A stretch of 64,000 bases of DNA from Streptococcus mitis (GCF_946190275.1 NZ_CAMHZQ010000002.1:124001-188000), one strand, 5' to 3'; positions 8,296-18,246 are shown, numbered from the stretch's first letter. Made by a program: numbers and translations. The notes: generated from the letters alone by a model not told the origin.

Positions 8296-9234
8296 TTATT
8301 TGCTTAAGTAAGGTAGTAGATAGCCATATCCTGCTTCTTCCATCTCATCCTTAGCCACAAAGCGCAAGGAAGCAGAATTGATACAGTAACGGAGGCCACC
8401 AAACTCACGCGGTCCATCTGTGAAAACATGACCCAAGTGAGCATTTCCTGACCGAGAACGAACCTCGATTCGCTCCATTCCATGGCTCATATCCTTGTAA
8501 TAATGAATCAATTCCTTGGAAATCGGACGGCTAAAACTTGGCCAACCACAACCTGAGGCAAACTTATCCTTGGCAAAAAAGAGTGGCTCACCCGTCGTGA
8601 TGTCTACATAAATTCCCTCTTCAAAGGTTTGGTCATAGGCATTGGTAAATGGAGCCTCTGTAGCAGCTTCTTGGGTAACACGATAGGATTCTTCTGATAA
8701 GCTTTCCTTTAACACCTCTTGACTAGGCTTTTCATAGTTAGAGGCGTCAATCAATGGCTTCTCAGCATCGGTCACATCGATATGACAGTAACCTGAAGGA
8801 TTCTTCTTAAGATAGTCTTGGTGGTAATCTTCAGCCAGAATGTAGTGGCGAAGTTTCTCCACTTCTACTGCAATCTTTCGACCTAGCATACGCTCCTGCT
8901 CCTGCACCACTGTGTAGATAGCAGGTAGGTCTGATTCATCCTGATAATAGATCCCAGTTCGATATTGGCGACCACGGTCATTCCCTTGTTGATTGACTGA
9001 TAATGGATCAATAACACGGAAATAATAAAGCAAAATTTCTCTGAGTGACACTGCCTTCTCATCGTAAATCACTTGAACCGTTTCTGCATGATCTGTTTCC
9101 TTGAGTAGCTGGTAATTTGTCGTTTCGACTTGTCCATTAGCGTAGCCGACACTGGTTGCTAGCACTCCAGAAATGCGTGAAAAATACTCCTCTAGGCCCC
9201 AAAAACAACCGCCTGCTAGATAAATTTCTGCCAT
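8296..9234 (-). CDS. msrAB: Bifunctional peptide methionine sulfoxide reductase MsrA/MsrB
   Basis: A 312-residue fusion repairing both diastereomers of methionine sulfoxide in proteins. MsrA occupies about residues 1-160 with the catalytic cysteine in GGCFWG (Cys10). MsrB follows after a linker (about 175-310) with GCGWPSF, the [13 protein letters not shown] stretch and catalytic Cys284 in RYCINS. I see no N-terminal signal sequence, so this is a cytoplasmic form, unlike the surface-anchored MsrAB1 of pneumococci. It is transcribed alone; a short 5-bp hairpin lies between it and the ABC exporter genes. Confidence 0.93.
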   Translation of the reverse strand: MAEIYLAGGCFWGLEEYFSRISGVLATSVGYANGQVETTNYQLLKETDHAETVQVIYDEKAVSLREILLYYFRVIDPLSVNQQGNDRGRQYRTGIYYQDESDLPAIYTVVQEQERMLGRKIAVEVEKLRHYILAEDYHQDYLKKNPSGYCHIDVTDAEKPLIDASNYEKPSQEVLKESLSEESYRVTQEAATEAPFTNAYDQTFEEGIYVDITTGEPLFFAKDKFASGCGWPSFSRPISKELIHYYKDMSHGMERIEVRSRSGNAHLGHVFTDGPREFGGLRYCINSASLRFVAKDEMEEAGYGYLLPYLSK

Positions 9235-9265
9235 CTTTATTTCTCCTTTATCAAGTTCTTAACTA

Positions 9266-9470
9266 ATACTCTTCGAAAATCTCTTCAAACTACGTCAGCT
9301 TACATCTGCAACCTCAAAACAGTATTTTGAGCTAACTTCGTCAGTTCTATCCACAACCTCAAAACACTGTTGTGAGCTGACTTCGTCAGTCTTATCTACA
9401 ACCTCAAAGCAGTGCTTTGAGCAACCTGCGGCTAGCTTCCTAGTTTGCTCTTTGATTTTCATTGAGTATA
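9266..9470 (-). repeat. BOX element, boxA - two boxB-like units - boxC
   Basis: Read on the minus strand from 9470, it opens with the boxA start TATACTCAATGAAAATCAAA. Two roughly 45-base units follow, each with CTGACGAAGT(C/T)AGCTCA and ending TTTTGAGG. It closes with the boxC end GATTTTCGAAGAGTAT. The region is 205 bases, and no gene lies in the 9235-9537 interval. A 75-codon frame across it is a by-product of the repeat. Confidence 0.9.
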
Positions 9471-9487
9471 AACTTCTTTTCAAAAAA

Positions 9488-9526
9488 AGGATAGGAAGCC
9501 CTCTGGTCGAGAGTTTCCCCATCCTA
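9488..9526 (-). terminator. Terminator of hom-thrB
   Basis: A long stem pairs GATAGGATGGGGAAACTCTC with the GGATAGGAAGCCCTCTGG side (imperfect, on the opposite strand) and is followed on the minus strand by seven T. It lies just behind the thrB stop. Confidence 0.75.
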
Positions 9527-9537
9527 TCTTCTATTCT

Positions 9538-10407
9538 TTATTTTGCTTCTACACGGACACCTTGGGTATCAACCTTCAAGTCATGAAGTTTTCCTTTGAA
9601 AGGTTGCTTTTCCAATTCTGCCTTAATCGTTGGCATCTTGTCATGAGAAGCCAAAACCATAACTGTCGGCCCAGCACCAGAGAGGTAGGTTGCATAGGCA
9701 CCATTTTCTTTGGCCACTTGCTTAATCGTCGCAAATTCTCTCACCAAGTCCTGACGATAGCGCTCGTGGAAGAGGTCTCCCTCGATTGCTTGACCAGCTG
9801 TCACCATATCTCCTGCCAACAAGGCAGCAACAGCCACATTGGCGATAGAACTAGCTGCAACAGCTTCCTTGTAAGACAATTTCTTAGGCAAGACGCCACG
9901 GCTGTCTCGAGTACGCAATTCATAGTTTGGAATGTAGGCTAGGAAATCACACTCTGGGAAATCTGCTACGATAGCAGAAACTTGCCCATCAACGGAACTT
10001 GCAATAACGAGATTACCATAAATGGCTGGAGCCACATTGTCAGGATGTCCTTCAATCTTAGTCGCTAACTGCAACTTTTCATAGTCAGATAAGTTGAGAT
10101 TCCCCAGTTGGTTGGCTAGTTCAATTCCAGCTACAATAACCGAGCTTGAAGAACCCAAACCACGCGCCAAGGGAACATCACTAGTCATTTTCAAACGTCT
10201 TGGTTGTAAATCTGGTACAATTTGCAAAGCAATTTTGAGCAAGAGATTACGCTCGTCATGAGGAATCCATTTGCCAATCTGGTGTTCAATCAGCCACTCT
10301 TCTCGTTCTTCGCAAACCTCGATTTGAAGATACTTGGTTACAGCTACACCGACCGAGTCAAAACCTGGCCCGATATTGGCACTGGTTGCAGGTACAATAA
10401 TCTTCAT
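9538..10407 (-). CDS. thrB: Homoserine kinase
   Basis: A 289-residue GHMP-family kinase that phosphorylates L-homoserine using ATP, the step before threonine synthase. The glycine-rich phosphate loop [12 protein letters not shown] is at 79-90, the N-terminal [15 protein letters not shown] at 6-20 and the C-terminal GAGPTVM near 245-251. All three are diagnostic of ThrB. It starts 1 base after the hom stop, so the two enzymes are co-translated. Confidence 0.96.
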   Translation of the reverse strand: MKIIVPATSANIGPGFDSVGVAVTKYLQIEVCEEREEWLIEHQIGKWIPHDERNLLLKIALQIVPDLQPRRLKMTSDVPLARGLGSSSSVIVAGIELANQLGNLNLSDYEKLQLATKIEGHPDNVAPAIYGNLVIASSVDGQVSAIVADFPECDFLAYIPNYELRTRDSRGVLPKKLSYKEAVAASSIANVAVAALLAGDMVTAGQAIEGDLFHERYRQDLVREFATIKQVAKENGAYATYLSGAGPTVMVLASHDKMPTIKAELEKQPFKGKLHDLKVDTQGVRVEAK

Positions 10408-10408
10408 C

Positions 10409-11695
10409 TTATTCTCCTAGCACCTTGAAGGTATTCAAGAGGTCGAATTCTGAAACCTTCTTCAATTCAGCTGAGACATTTTCAAGCTGGGCTTTATTAA
10501 TCTTGTGTGTGATGATCACAACACGCGCCTTATCACCTTCTTTGCCATCTTGGAGGATTTGCTTGAAGGAAATATCTTGAGCGTTGAAGATTTCAGCCAA
10601 TTTCAAGACCTGACCTTTTGAGTCTGGAGCCAAGATTGAGAAGTAGTAATTAGCTTTGACATCTTCAGCATTTGCCAAGACCAAGTCACGGCTATATTCG
10701 TTGAAGTCTTTGCCAATGGTACCATCATTCAAACGACGAACGATACGAACAATATCAGCTACAACACTTGTTGCAGTTGGTTTTTGACCAGCACCTGGTC
10801 CATAGTACATAGACTCACCAATACCGATAGATTCTACAAAGACAGCATTCATTACTCCATTCACACTGGCAAGTGGATGCGCTTTAGGAAGGAAGGTTGG
10901 AGTCACTTCTGCAGCAATACCTGAAGGAGTTTCCTCGATTGAACCAACCAATTTCACTACATAGCCAAATTCTTGAGCTACAGCTACGTCTTCTGGTGTG
11001 ATGTTGCGGATTCCCTTGTGGGCTACATCGTCAAATGCAACCTTCATACCAAAGGCAAATTGGCTCAAGATAACCATCTTGTAGGCTGCATCAATCCCAT
11101 CCACGTCATTTGTCGGGTCACTTTCTGCAAAACCTAGTCGTTGCGCTTCCGCAAGAGCATCATCATAAGACCAGCCTTCTTCCACCATCTTGGTCATCAT
11201 GAAGTTGGAAGTTCCGTTGACTACTCCAAGCACGCGCGTGATTTTATCAGAAGCCAAGGAATTTGCCAAAGTACGAAGAATTGGAATCCCACCAGCTACT
11301 GCTGCTTCGTAGTAAAGTGCTACCTTATTAGCTTGAGCGATTTCTAGCAATTCTGCACCATGGACAGCCAAAAGGTCCTTGTTAGCAGTAACAACGTGTT
11401 TGCCAGCCTCCAAGGCACGAGTGATAAAGGTTTTAGCTGGTTCAATACGCCCCATCAATTCCACTACGATGGTAATATCTTGGTCTGACAAAATGTCATC
11501 CACATTGGTTACAAAGTTAAAGTCATTCCCTGATGCAAGCAAGCGATTCTTTTCATCTTCATCCTTGACCAATACCTTAGCAACTTCGATCTCTGAATGT
11601 GCTGATTGATTGATTTTTTCTCCATTTTCCTTTAGGAGGAAAGGCACACCACTTGCAACGGTACCAAATCCTAGTAAAGCAATTTTAACTGTCAT
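10409..11695 (-). CDS. hom: Homoserine dehydrogenase
   Basis: A 428-residue enzyme reducing aspartate semialdehyde to homoserine for threonine and methionine synthesis. The N-terminal Rossmann domain has LGFGTVASG (residues 8-16), the catalytic domain contains [14 protein letters not shown] and [18 protein letters not shown], and the last 75 residues form an ACT domain typical of feedback-regulated forms. I start at the ATG at 11695, preceded by a GAGGAGA Shine-Dalgarno; the frame extends upstream to 11728 across that site. It forms an operon with thrB. A TATAAT with extended TGT about 35 bases upstream of the start is a likely promoter. Confidence 0.96.
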   Translation of the reverse strand: MTVKIALLGFGTVASGVPFLLKENGEKINQSAHSEIEVAKVLVKDEDEKNRLLASGNDFNFVTNVDDILSDQDITIVVELMGRIEPAKTFITRALEAGKHVVTANKDLLAVHGAELLEIAQANKVALYYEAAVAGGIPILRTLANSLASDKITRVLGVVNGTSNFMMTKMVEEGWSYDDALAEAQRLGFAESDPTNDVDGIDAAYKMVILSQFAFGMKVAFDDVAHKGIRNITPEDVAVAQEFGYVVKLVGSIEETPSGIAAEVTPTFLPKAHPLASVNGVMNAVFVESIGIGESMYYGPGAGQKPTATSVVADIVRIVRRLNDGTIGKDFNEYSRDLVLANAEDVKANYYFSILAPDSKGQVLKLAEIFNAQDISFKQILQDGKEGDKARVVIITHKINKAQLENVSAELKKVSEFDLLNTFKVLGE

Positions 11696-11793
11696 GTTTG
11701 TCTCCTCGAAATTTTCTAATATAGCCATTATAACAGAATTTTGTGAAAATTCCTATTATAGTAAATCACTATTTCAGTCTAAAAAAGAAAAAA

Positions 11794-11809
11794 CGAATCT
11801 GATGATTCG
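11794..11809 (-). terminator. Terminator of mecA
   Basis: CGAATC and GATTCG pair around a 4-base loop, followed on the minus strand by TTTTTTC. It lies 38 bases past the mecA stop. Confidence 0.75.
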
Positions 11810-11846
11810 CTCTTCTTAAAATCTAGAAATAGCTTTCCAGAAATGA

Positions 11847-12584
11847 TTATCCAATCTTTTGCAGATTAAGTACTGCATCGTGATTCATCAAGACTTGACC
11901 ATACTCTTGTAAGACTGAGCGACTGATGTCACTATCGTCTGCAAACTCGCGCATACGGGCCAAAAGCCACGCTGGATATGGACTTGGATGATTTTCAATG
12001 TCCACTAAAATAGTCAAATAATAGCGCTCGTTCATCTTGTAGAGTTCAGAAGTTCCCATCTCAAAAGTCACTGTCTGAGCAAAAGCAACCAAGTCAGCCA
12101 ATTTTGCAAAAGAAAGGATGTAGTAGATGTAGGGCTCTTTCTTGCTCTCAGCTTCTTGTTCAGCCTGCTCCTGCTCTTCCTCCTTGGCTTCGACTTGCTC
12201 TAGAGATTGAATCGCTTCGATATCATCCTTAGTTTTGTCTGCGATGCTTTTTTCTAAAGTTTTAATAAATTCATCCGGCGACATTTGAGCCAATTCTTCC
12301 ATATCTGGTAAATCCGATAAGTCTTCAAAATCTAGATTTTGGTCAATCTTTGATTTGGTTACAAAGACATCGACCTTATCAGGTTTTGGAGTCACACGGA
12401 AGCTCAACATGCCTGTATCCAGAAAGCTATCAGGCATCTCTAACTCATCCAAGATAGCATAAAAGAACTCTTCTGTTTTTTCTTGAGGAACGAGAAAGTC
12501 AGCAATCTCCATGCCACGATCCATCAAATCCTCTAAAGACATCGTGATTTTCAAAGTTGTATCACTAATTTGTTTCATTTTCAT
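11847..12584 (-). CDS. mecA: Adaptor protein MecA
   Basis: A 245-residue cytoplasmic adaptor that delivers substrates to the ClpC/ClpP protease. In pneumococci it is linked to turnover of the competence sigma factor ComX and ComW. The N-terminal substrate-binding part starts MKMKQISDTTLKITMSLEDL. A long acidic Glu/Gln-rich linker (about 130-155) separates it from the C-terminal ClpC-binding domain (PYIYYILSFAKLADLVAFAQ). I start at 12584 because a GAGG lies about 9 bases upstream; the frame runs to 12599. It has its own promoter and terminator, so it is a single-gene unit between hom and the teichoic-acid operon. Confidence 0.92.
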   Translation of the reverse strand: MKMKQISDTTLKITMSLEDLMDRGMEIADFLVPQEKTEEFFYAILDELEMPDSFLDTGMLSFRVTPKPDKVDVFVTKSKIDQNLDFEDLSDLPDMEELAQMSPDEFIKTLEKSIADKTKDDIEAIQSLEQVEAKEEEQEQAEQEAESKKEPYIYYILSFAKLADLVAFAQTVTFEMGTSELYKMNERYYLTILVDIENHPSPYPAWLLARMREFADDSDISRSVLQEYGQVLMNHDAVLNLQKIG

Positions 12585-12615
12585 TGCTAGTAACCTCATA
12601 CTTTCAGTTCTATCT

Positions 12616-12644
12616 ATTATACTAGATTTTTACGATTTTATCAA
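12616..12644 (-). promoter_or_regulatory. mecA promoter
   Basis: TTGATA (12639-12644), 17 bases, TATAAT (12616-12621) on the minus strand: near-consensus sigma-A promoter about 30 bases upstream of the mecA start. Confidence 0.8.
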
Positions 12645-12648
12645 AAGA

Positions 12649-12699
12649 AGTCTCCTCTATACGGATAGATTTTCCCTAGGGTAACTTCTGTAGGAGACT
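12649..12699. repeat. Inverted repeat upstream of the mecA promoter
   Basis: AGTCTCCT and AGGAGACT form an 8-bp stem around 35 bases that themselves contain CCCTAGGG. On the minus strand it is followed by TCTTTTG, so it may act as a second, backup terminator for the teichoic-acid operon. Confidence 0.5.
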
Positions 12700-12734
12700 C
12701 CAAAAGAAAATTTCTGCAGACAAATAGAAAAAGC

Positions 12735-12765
12735 CTTCAAAATCGGCTCTTAGCCAACTTTGAAG
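12735..12765 (-). terminator. Terminator of the teichoic-acid operon
   Basis: CTTCAAAGTTGGCT pairs with GGCTC-type and TTTGAAG sequence around a short loop and is followed on the minus strand by CTTTTTC. It starts about 20 bases after the tarQ stop. Confidence 0.8.
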
Positions 12766-12784
12766 ACCTAATACATCAGAAAGC

Positions 12785-13819
12785 TTATAGTTTAAAGGTT
12801 GCTACACCGAGGATAGAACGATTTAAGTTTCTGAGAATTTGAAGACTTTGCTCAAATTTCTTATAACGAGTCACTCCGTACTCTTCAACAAGAAGGACTG
12901 TATCCCTTTCCAAAAGCGATGGCACATCTTGTAAATCGACAAAATACATTCCTTTTAAAGACTCTTGATTTTGTTTCAATTTATCTAGGATAGCTTTATT
13001 TGAGCTAACGATAGTTAATTCTTGTCCAGCATTTTTGTATGACAAGACATCTGCTAGGTTGGCAATTGTTGTGATCTCTGTTACAAAATCAATTTGATAT
13101 TGAGAAAAATCACCTGCTCTATTGATTGTTGGATTAAAGAGATAAACCAATACATTTCCCATCACAACCAAAATCACACAGACTACTCCAATAACAGCTA
13201 AACGGAGAATCAAGTTTTTCACATTTAATCCAAGTGCTGTCTCACCGTTTGCATTCAATTCTTTAGAGTTGATGGTTTCCAATTTTTCAATTTTCACATT
13301 TGCATAAGTGTGTTTAAATTTCTCAATCAATCCATCAAATTTTCTCTCTAACAAGTCATTGACATCCTTGCTTGGTGTCAAAATTTTCACACCGACCCCT
13401 GCATCGTCAATCATATAGTAGACGGTCAGTTTTTTCCACCAATAATCATTCGTAGAATTTTTCAAGGTTGTTTCTGTCGTATCCAATTCACTGGCCATTT
13501 TTTTCAACTCACTGGGCTCTACATCATTGAAAAGATAAGCTCCATTCAAATTCCCATCAATCAATTTCCCATAAAAATCACTATAACCACCAATTTGATG
13601 ATTCAAAATCGTTTTGGCTGAGTCTTCTGGAGGAGTGATTTTATAGCTAAGATAAGTTGAATAACTTGTTGTATCTTTGACAGTATTTTTATTCCTAACT
13701 GCTTTAATTGTAAATGGTACAGCAATAAGAGCAAATAAAGCGATGAGAGCTAAAATATTTGCTTTTCGTTTTTTGTAAAGATTTGCAAACAAATCAGCTA
13801 CTGAATAATGTTCAAACAT
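12785..13819 (-). CDS. tarQ: Wzz-like chain-length protein, probable teichoic-acid co-polymerase TarQ
   Basis: A 344-residue membrane protein with a transmembrane helix near residues 20-40, an extracytoplasmic region rich in charged and polar residues, and a second helix near 203-226 before a cytoplasmic tail. This two-helix layout is that of polysaccharide co-polymerases that control chain length. It follows the Wzy-like polymerase gene with an 8-base overlap. In pneumococci the corresponding gene is proposed to act with TarP in polymerising teichoic-acid repeat units. The topology is seen; the specific name rests on synteny that I recall. Confidence 0.7.
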   Translation of the reverse strand: MFEHYSVADLFANLYKKRKANILALIALFALIAVPFTIKAVRNKNTVKDTTSYSTYLSYKITPPEDSAKTILNHQIGGYSDFYGKLIDGNLNGAYLFNDVEPSELKKMASELDTTETTLKNSTNDYWWKKLTVYYMIDDAGVGVKILTPSKDVNDLLERKFDGLIEKFKHTYANVKIEKLETINSKELNANGETALGLNVKNLILRLAVIGVVCVILVVMGNVLVYLFNPTINRAGDFSQYQIDFVTEITTIANLADVLSYKNAGQELTIVSSNKAILDKLKQNQESLKGMYFVDLQDVPSLLERDTVLLVEEYGVTRYKKFEQSLQILRNLNRSILGVATFKL

Positions 13820-15281
13820 GATTTTTTTCTCCTTTGTTTAGTAGATACTGGTTTTCCTTTGTAAGCATTTTCGCTACGAATATAATCACAAGAACAATTC
13901 CCCAGAATTGCATTGTAAATAGATTGAAGAAACTTTCTGAAAAGCTACTTCTAGGCATAAAGAATAGATTATTCAAGATGAGTAAGGACAAGGCAAATAG
14001 GATTGTTCTAGAGCGATAGGCTACTTGCAACATGGCTATAAATAACATACCTAGCAAGAGACTAAGTAGAAAGACTCCTATCATACCATAGTCTGTATAT
14101 AACTCCATGATATAACTACTTCCGATACCATGTCCTTTCAAATATTCCTTGTTCAAAACAAGATAGGATAAATTGTGGGCATAACTATTACTATCAATAG
14201 CCAATTCCACACTATTGGTTGTATGCTCAAAGGCTTTTCCTCCGAAAATTGACCCCAAACTCCCCCTTGCAAAATAATCAAGGACAGGACCAAAAGTAAA
14301 ATTACGGAAATCTCGGTAAGGGAGGCTACTGTTAAATAGAAAACCTCGAGCCAAGACACCAAAACTAGTCCCTTGTTTATAGATAAAGTCAAGTAAGATA
14401 TCCCAGAAACCTGTATGGGAAACTTGAACATTATCCCGTACATAATTGAGCACTCCCATCGCTAACATGAGAATAGGAGAACCTACAAAAATCGCTAACT
14501 TTTCTTTAAATCCAATCCATTTTCCTTTTTCGGTTTGCTCCCGCATAAAGTAATAAACAAAAGCAAATAAAATACTTAAAATAAAAGGATTTCGGGTCCC
14601 AATTGCCAAATGAATGGTATTAGCTGCAATAAAGGAGACAAGCACTGCTGTGGCCTGCCATTTCTTTGGTTTGGTTGCCAGATACATACACATTGCGTAG
14701 ACCGTAAAGGTAGACAAGATATAGGTAATATAAGGCAGTTTACTTTCAAAATTTGCATAGTAGGCATAGTAGGAAGTCTGCAAACGATACAGGAGTCGTT
14801 CAAATAACCGAATGAAATAGAAAGGATAGGTTAGAAGAAAAACTCCTAGTGATACAAAGCGCAACCGCTTGATGTAAACATCTTTTAGAGAACTTCCTAT
14901 CTTGGGTACTTGTATCTTCTTTCTAGCTATAAAATAGCGAGCTAGGAGCCCTCCTGTGGTCAAGCCCAGAATCGAAACCATGACGACTATAAAGGCAAAA
15001 CGATAGGCTATGGGATGATAGGTATCCAAAGCACCATCCCTAAAGTAATCAATGGTCGGCCTTGATACCAGAAATACAAAAATAGTTAAAAAGAAAATAA
15101 AATGGATTAAGTAATACTTGATATCATTCCAACAAGCAATTAAGCTACTAACCAGTAAGAACAATAAAGTAGAAAGCAAGCTAACATTGTTATTATTAAA
15201 CAGATACACAATTCCACTTACTAGCGTCAAGGCATAGCTGACTATGGTCAAACTAAATAATAATCGTTTCCCATCAATCAC
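13812..15281 (-). CDS. tarP: Wzy-like polymerase, probable teichoic-acid polymerase TarP
   Basis: A 489-residue protein with about a dozen hydrophobic segments and a larger extracytoplasmic loop (about residues 285-400), as in oligosaccharide repeat-unit polymerases. It would join undecaprenyl-linked teichoic-acid repeats on the outer face of the membrane before transfer to peptidoglycan or glycolipid. The start is GTG at 15281 with GGGGGTGA upstream. It overlaps tarQ and follows a glycosyltransferase gene by 15 bases. The family is sequence-based; the substrate is inferred from its place beside licD3. Confidence 0.72.
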   Translation of the reverse strand: MIDGKRLLFSLTIVSYALTLVSGIVYLFNNNNVSLLSTLLFLLVSSLIACWNDIKYYLIHFIFFLTIFVFLVSRPTIDYFRDGALDTYHPIAYRFAFIVVMVSILGLTTGGLLARYFIARKKIQVPKIGSSLKDVYIKRLRFVSLGVFLLTYPFYFIRLFERLLYRLQTSYYAYYANFESKLPYITYILSTFTVYAMCMYLATKPKKWQATAVLVSFIAANTIHLAIGTRNPFILSILFAFVYYFMREQTEKGKWIGFKEKLAIFVGSPILMLAMGVLNYVRDNVQVSHTGFWDILLDFIYKQGTSFGVLARGFLFNSSLPYRDFRNFTFGPVLDYFARGSLGSIFGGKAFEHTTNSVELAIDSNSYAHNLSYLVLNKEYLKGHGIGSSYIMELYTDYGMIGVFLLSLLLGMLFIAMLQVAYRSRTILFALSLLILNNLFFMPRSSFSESFFNLFTMQFWGIVLVIIFVAKMLTKENQYLLNKGEKNHV

Positions 15282-15296
15282 TTGCTCACCCCCGTT

Positions 15297-16283
15297 CTAA
15301 TGTAATTTTTTAGATTTTTCAATATTTTTTAGTAATAAGAATCGGTATAAGGAAATATTTATGAATAGAGCCAAAGCACTAATTCTTCTCCCCTTACGGA
15401 AAATTGGATTCCTAGCAATAGTAAAGGCATGGCCTTTTAAAAAATGATGAATCTGAGAATAGGCTTCAAATTGTTTATACTGATCATCTAGTAACATCTT
15501 ATCTAGAATAAAGAAATGGGCATAGGCCAATCTGAAAAAAGCAACCTCTTTCAAGTCAGGATAGTTTTTCACAACTTCATTGTAAAACTTTTGATAGATA
15601 TCAATATAGGCTAAATCCTTCTCTGCATAGGGTTTAGTCGTAATACTATCCCCTCTATGGAAATAGTAATAATAGGGTTTGGTATTAACAACGTACTTAT
15701 TAGCCAACTTGATTAAATCAAAATGATAATAAGCATCTTCATAAATCAATCCCTTAGGAAAGGATAGGGCAGTTGCAATCTCTCTCTTGATTAGCTTATT
15801 GCAAATCGTTCCAGGGATTTTTTCACCTATGAGGTATTCTCTTAAAAATGTTTGAGAATCACAGACAAAATAGTCATCCTGATTGGCTGATTGTGGACTT
15901 TCATCATTAGCATAGACATTCATGACACCACAGCTAGAAACATCCGCATCTTCTTGAATTAATTGCTCATATAAGCTCTGAATCATTTCTGGATGGATAT
16001 AATCATCTGAATCAATAAAAATCAGATAATCCCCGTGAGCCTGCTTCATTCCATCATTTCGCGCTTGCGACAAGCCTTCGTTCTTTTTATGAAGAACTGA
16101 CACCCTATCATCTTGTTTAGCGATTGCATCACACAAGCCACCACTCTCATCTGTTGCACCATCATCAACAAGAATAATTTCCAGATTTTGATAGGTCTGC
16201 TTCTGAATGGAAGCTATCGATTTTTCTAGGTACTGCGCCACATTATAGACTGGCACAATCACACTGATTAATGCAGTTTCCAT
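15297..16283 (-). CDS. GT2 family glycosyltransferase of teichoic-acid repeat assembly
   Basis: A 328-residue GT-A fold enzyme. ISVIVPVYN opens the nucleotide-binding domain (6-14), IILVDDGATDES lies at 36-47 and the metal-binding DSDD motif at 91-94 in FIDSDDYIHPEM. It would add one sugar from a nucleotide donor to the lipid-linked teichoic-acid repeat at the cytoplasmic membrane face. In pneumococci two clustered transferases are proposed to add the GalNAc residues; which one this does is unknown. GAGGAG lies 5 bases before the ATG. It starts 1 base after the stop of the GT4 gene. Confidence 0.85.
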   Translation of the reverse strand: METALISVIVPVYNVAQYLEKSIASIQKQTYQNLEIILVDDGATDESGGLCDAIAKQDDRVSVLHKKNEGLSQARNDGMKQAHGDYLIFIDSDDYIHPEMIQSLYEQLIQEDADVSSCGVMNVYANDESPQSANQDDYFVCDSQTFLREYLIGEKIPGTICNKLIKREIATALSFPKGLIYEDAYYHFDLIKLANKYVVNTKPYYYYFHRGDSITTKPYAEKDLAYIDIYQKFYNEVVKNYPDLKEVAFFRLAYAHFFILDKMLLDDQYKQFEAYSQIHHFLKGHAFTIARNPIFRKGRRISALALFINISLYRFLLLKNIEKSKKLH

Positions 16284-16284
16284 G

Positions 16285-17388
16285 CTACTCCTCTAATAGT
16301 TTTTCTACTTGTTCGATTTGTTTGGCAATTGTGAATTGTTGAATGAATTGACTAGCCTCATTGACATCGAAGTTTGAAGCAGAGGTCATGTAGTCAGTAA
16401 TTGCCTGAGCTGCCTCTTGATTGCTCTCAATGATTTGTCCAAATTGTCCGTCTTGGGATAATTCCTCAGCCCCTCCAACATCCGTAGAGACAAAAGGAAG
16501 TCCCAGACTCAAGGCTTCCACATACACTCCAGGAAAACCTTCTTGTTTAGACATAGACAAGAGAACTTTCGTCTGAGATAAATACTGATAAGGATTTTTT
16601 TGATAACCAAGGAAATGAACATAGTCCTCAAGCCCATACTCTTTGGCTCGTTTTTTCAGTTCCTCTTCCATGTCACCAGCACCTATAAAGTAAAGGTGAT
16701 AATGTTTTCCCTCTTGGTGTAATAGTCGTATCACTTCCACTACACGGTCAGAACCCTTATTTTCCTCAATTCGTCCGATAGTACAGATACTTTGAGGCGC
16801 AATCTCGATATCGATCTTCTCTTGAGATTTTTCTAAAATAGTCTTAAAGTCATATCCATTGTAAACTGTCCGTAATTTCGAAGCATAGTCTGGATAGACT
16901 TCCTTGATAGAATTGCTAGTTTTATTCGAAATTCCCACAATGGTATCCGCAGCATCCAACTGGCGTCTATGTGATTCTCTTTTGGAGCTATCCTTAATAA
17001 ATTCTTCGATACTTCCATGAATCCAAGAGATTTTCTTGACTTCTTTTCTTTTAGAGAACAAAAGTGGAGGATTCATAATAGTAAAAGAAACTTCAACATC
17101 ATAGTCATCTCTTACAAGCAAGCGACGTGTCAATCTTGGAAAATAAATTCTCATTCTCCACAAAAAAGCTCGTAACCATCTAGCTTGGCGGTAATCTTGA
17201 AGGGATTTTAAAATGCTTACATGCTTGGGAACAGATTCGTATCCCTTGTCAAAGTGCTCCATTTCAAGAATATCAATATCATACTTTTCTGGATCCAGAT
17301 TTGAAACAATGGTAGACAGAATCTTTTCTGCACCGCCTCCGAGAGAAAAAGACCACATAAAAAATAAGATTTTTTTCTTAGCCACCAT
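16285..17388 (-). CDS. GT4 family glycosyltransferase of teichoic-acid repeat assembly
   Basis: A 367-residue GT-B enzyme. SFSLGGGAEKILSTI is the N-terminal acceptor-domain loop. The C-terminal donor domain has TIGRIEENKGSDRVVEV and the E-x7-E-type region SKQEGFPGVYVEALSLGLP followed by STDVGGAEEL. It should add a sugar to the lipid-linked repeat in the cytoplasm. The start is ATG 17388 or GTG 17385, both just behind GGGAG; the longer frame to 17442 lies inside licD3. It overlaps the licD3 end by 11 bases, so translation is coupled. Confidence 0.85.
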   Translation of the reverse strand: MVAKKKILFFMWSFSLGGGAEKILSTIVSNLDPEKYDIDILEMEHFDKGYESVPKHVSILKSLQDYRQARWLRAFLWRMRIYFPRLTRRLLVRDDYDVEVSFTIMNPPLLFSKRKEVKKISWIHGSIEEFIKDSSKRESHRRQLDAADTIVGISNKTSNSIKEVYPDYASKLRTVYNGYDFKTILEKSQEKIDIEIAPQSICTIGRIEENKGSDRVVEVIRLLHQEGKHYHLYFIGAGDMEEELKKRAKEYGLEDYVHFLGYQKNPYQYLSQTKVLLSMSKQEGFPGVYVEALSLGLPFVSTDVGGAEELSQDGQFGQIIESNQEAAQAITDYMTSASNFDVNEASQFIQQFTIAKQIEQVEKLLEE

Positions 17389-18223
17389 ATTCTCCCTTGT
17401 ATTCTGTATAAGACTTATCCATATCAGCGATGACAGCATCATGATGCGGTAGCTGCTTGTCTGCTGGCGGAGGAGTCATATAATCGCCAAAAGCTGTGCT
17501 GAGATAGGCATCGTAGCCAACTGGAATAGGCATCTCTGTTCCTTCAAATGGCAAGAAGAGATTATCTTCAAAGGATGCGATTAGGTACTTGTTTCTCATG
17601 TAGCCAGGACCTGAGCATAATTCTGTGATGCCATCGCTCTCAGCTAGACTGTACTTGGTCATTTCTTTTTCAGCTTTTTTCCAAATACGATAACGGAGAG
17701 ATTTTGGCGTCAAACCGAGTAAAATGCGGCTTCCCCACTTCATAAGTGCGCCATGTTTTTCTGGAATAGTTTGCGCACAAAAAAGAGAATAAATCAAGGC
17801 CCAACGAACTTGTTTTTTCCGCTCAGCTGGATTTTTAGGATAATAATCCAAAGGCAACACATCCAAGGCTAGACCATGTGGTAAATTCAAATCCTGCTGG
17901 TAAGGTTTGATACAGGTAGTTTCCTTGTCACGAATGGTAATAAAAAGATTGCGGTCGACAAAATCCTTGTTACTCTTTGACAAGAAATAACGCTCATCTG
18001 CATAACGAGGCCATAATTCTGCTAATTTCTCATAATCTTTACGAGGCATAAAAAAGTCTAGGTCGTCGTCCCAAGGAATAAATCCCTTGTTTCGAAGGGC
18101 ACCAATAGCACCTCCTCCACAGAGATAACAAAGTAAATCATGTTCCTTGCAAAATCCCACAAAATATTCAGCCATCTCCAGACTACGAGCCTGAATTGCT
18201 TTTAAATCAGTCATATTGTTCAT
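17378..18223 (-). CDS. licD3: LicD-family phosphotransferase (LicD3-like)
   Basis: A 281-residue cytoplasmic protein of the LicD family. The signature GGGAIGALRNKGFIPWDDDL with DFFM (residues 36-59) holds the nucleotidyltransferase-like acidic residues. LicD proteins transfer phosphocholine or polyol phosphates; this member, clustered with tarP/tarQ, has been proposed to add ribitol-5-phosphate to the teichoic-acid repeat. It is the first gene of the operon, about 25 bases behind a TATAAT. The upstream Shine-Dalgarno is weak. The family is certain; the donor substrate is inferred. Confidence 0.82.
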   Translation of the reverse strand: MNNMTDLKAIQARSLEMAEYFVGFCKEHDLLCYLCGGGAIGALRNKGFIPWDDDLDFFMPRKDYEKLAELWPRYADERYFLSKSNKDFVDRNLFITIRDKETTCIKPYQQDLNLPHGLALDVLPLDYYPKNPAERKKQVRWALIYSLFCAQTIPEKHGALMKWGSRILLGLTPKSLRYRIWKKAEKEMTKYSLAESDGITELCSGPGYMRNKYLIASFEDNLFLPFEGTEMPIPVGYDAYLSTAFGDYMTPPPADKQLPHHDAVIADMDKSYTEYKGEYGG

Positions 18224-18246
18224 TATTCTTTCTATCGTATCGTTCC

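Noticed and set aside
9295..9522. 75-codon frame on the minus strand with repeated CFEVVD(K/R)TDEVSS units
   Set aside because: It is translation of the boxB repeats and boxA of a BOX element; there is no ribosome-binding site and the periodicity is that of the DNA repeat.
12785..18223. Operon considered as a capsule locus
   Set aside because: It lacks the regulatory genes (wzg-wzh-wzd-wze) and the sugar-nucleotide genes of capsule loci; licD with tarP/tarQ-like genes next to mecA fits the teichoic-acid cluster.
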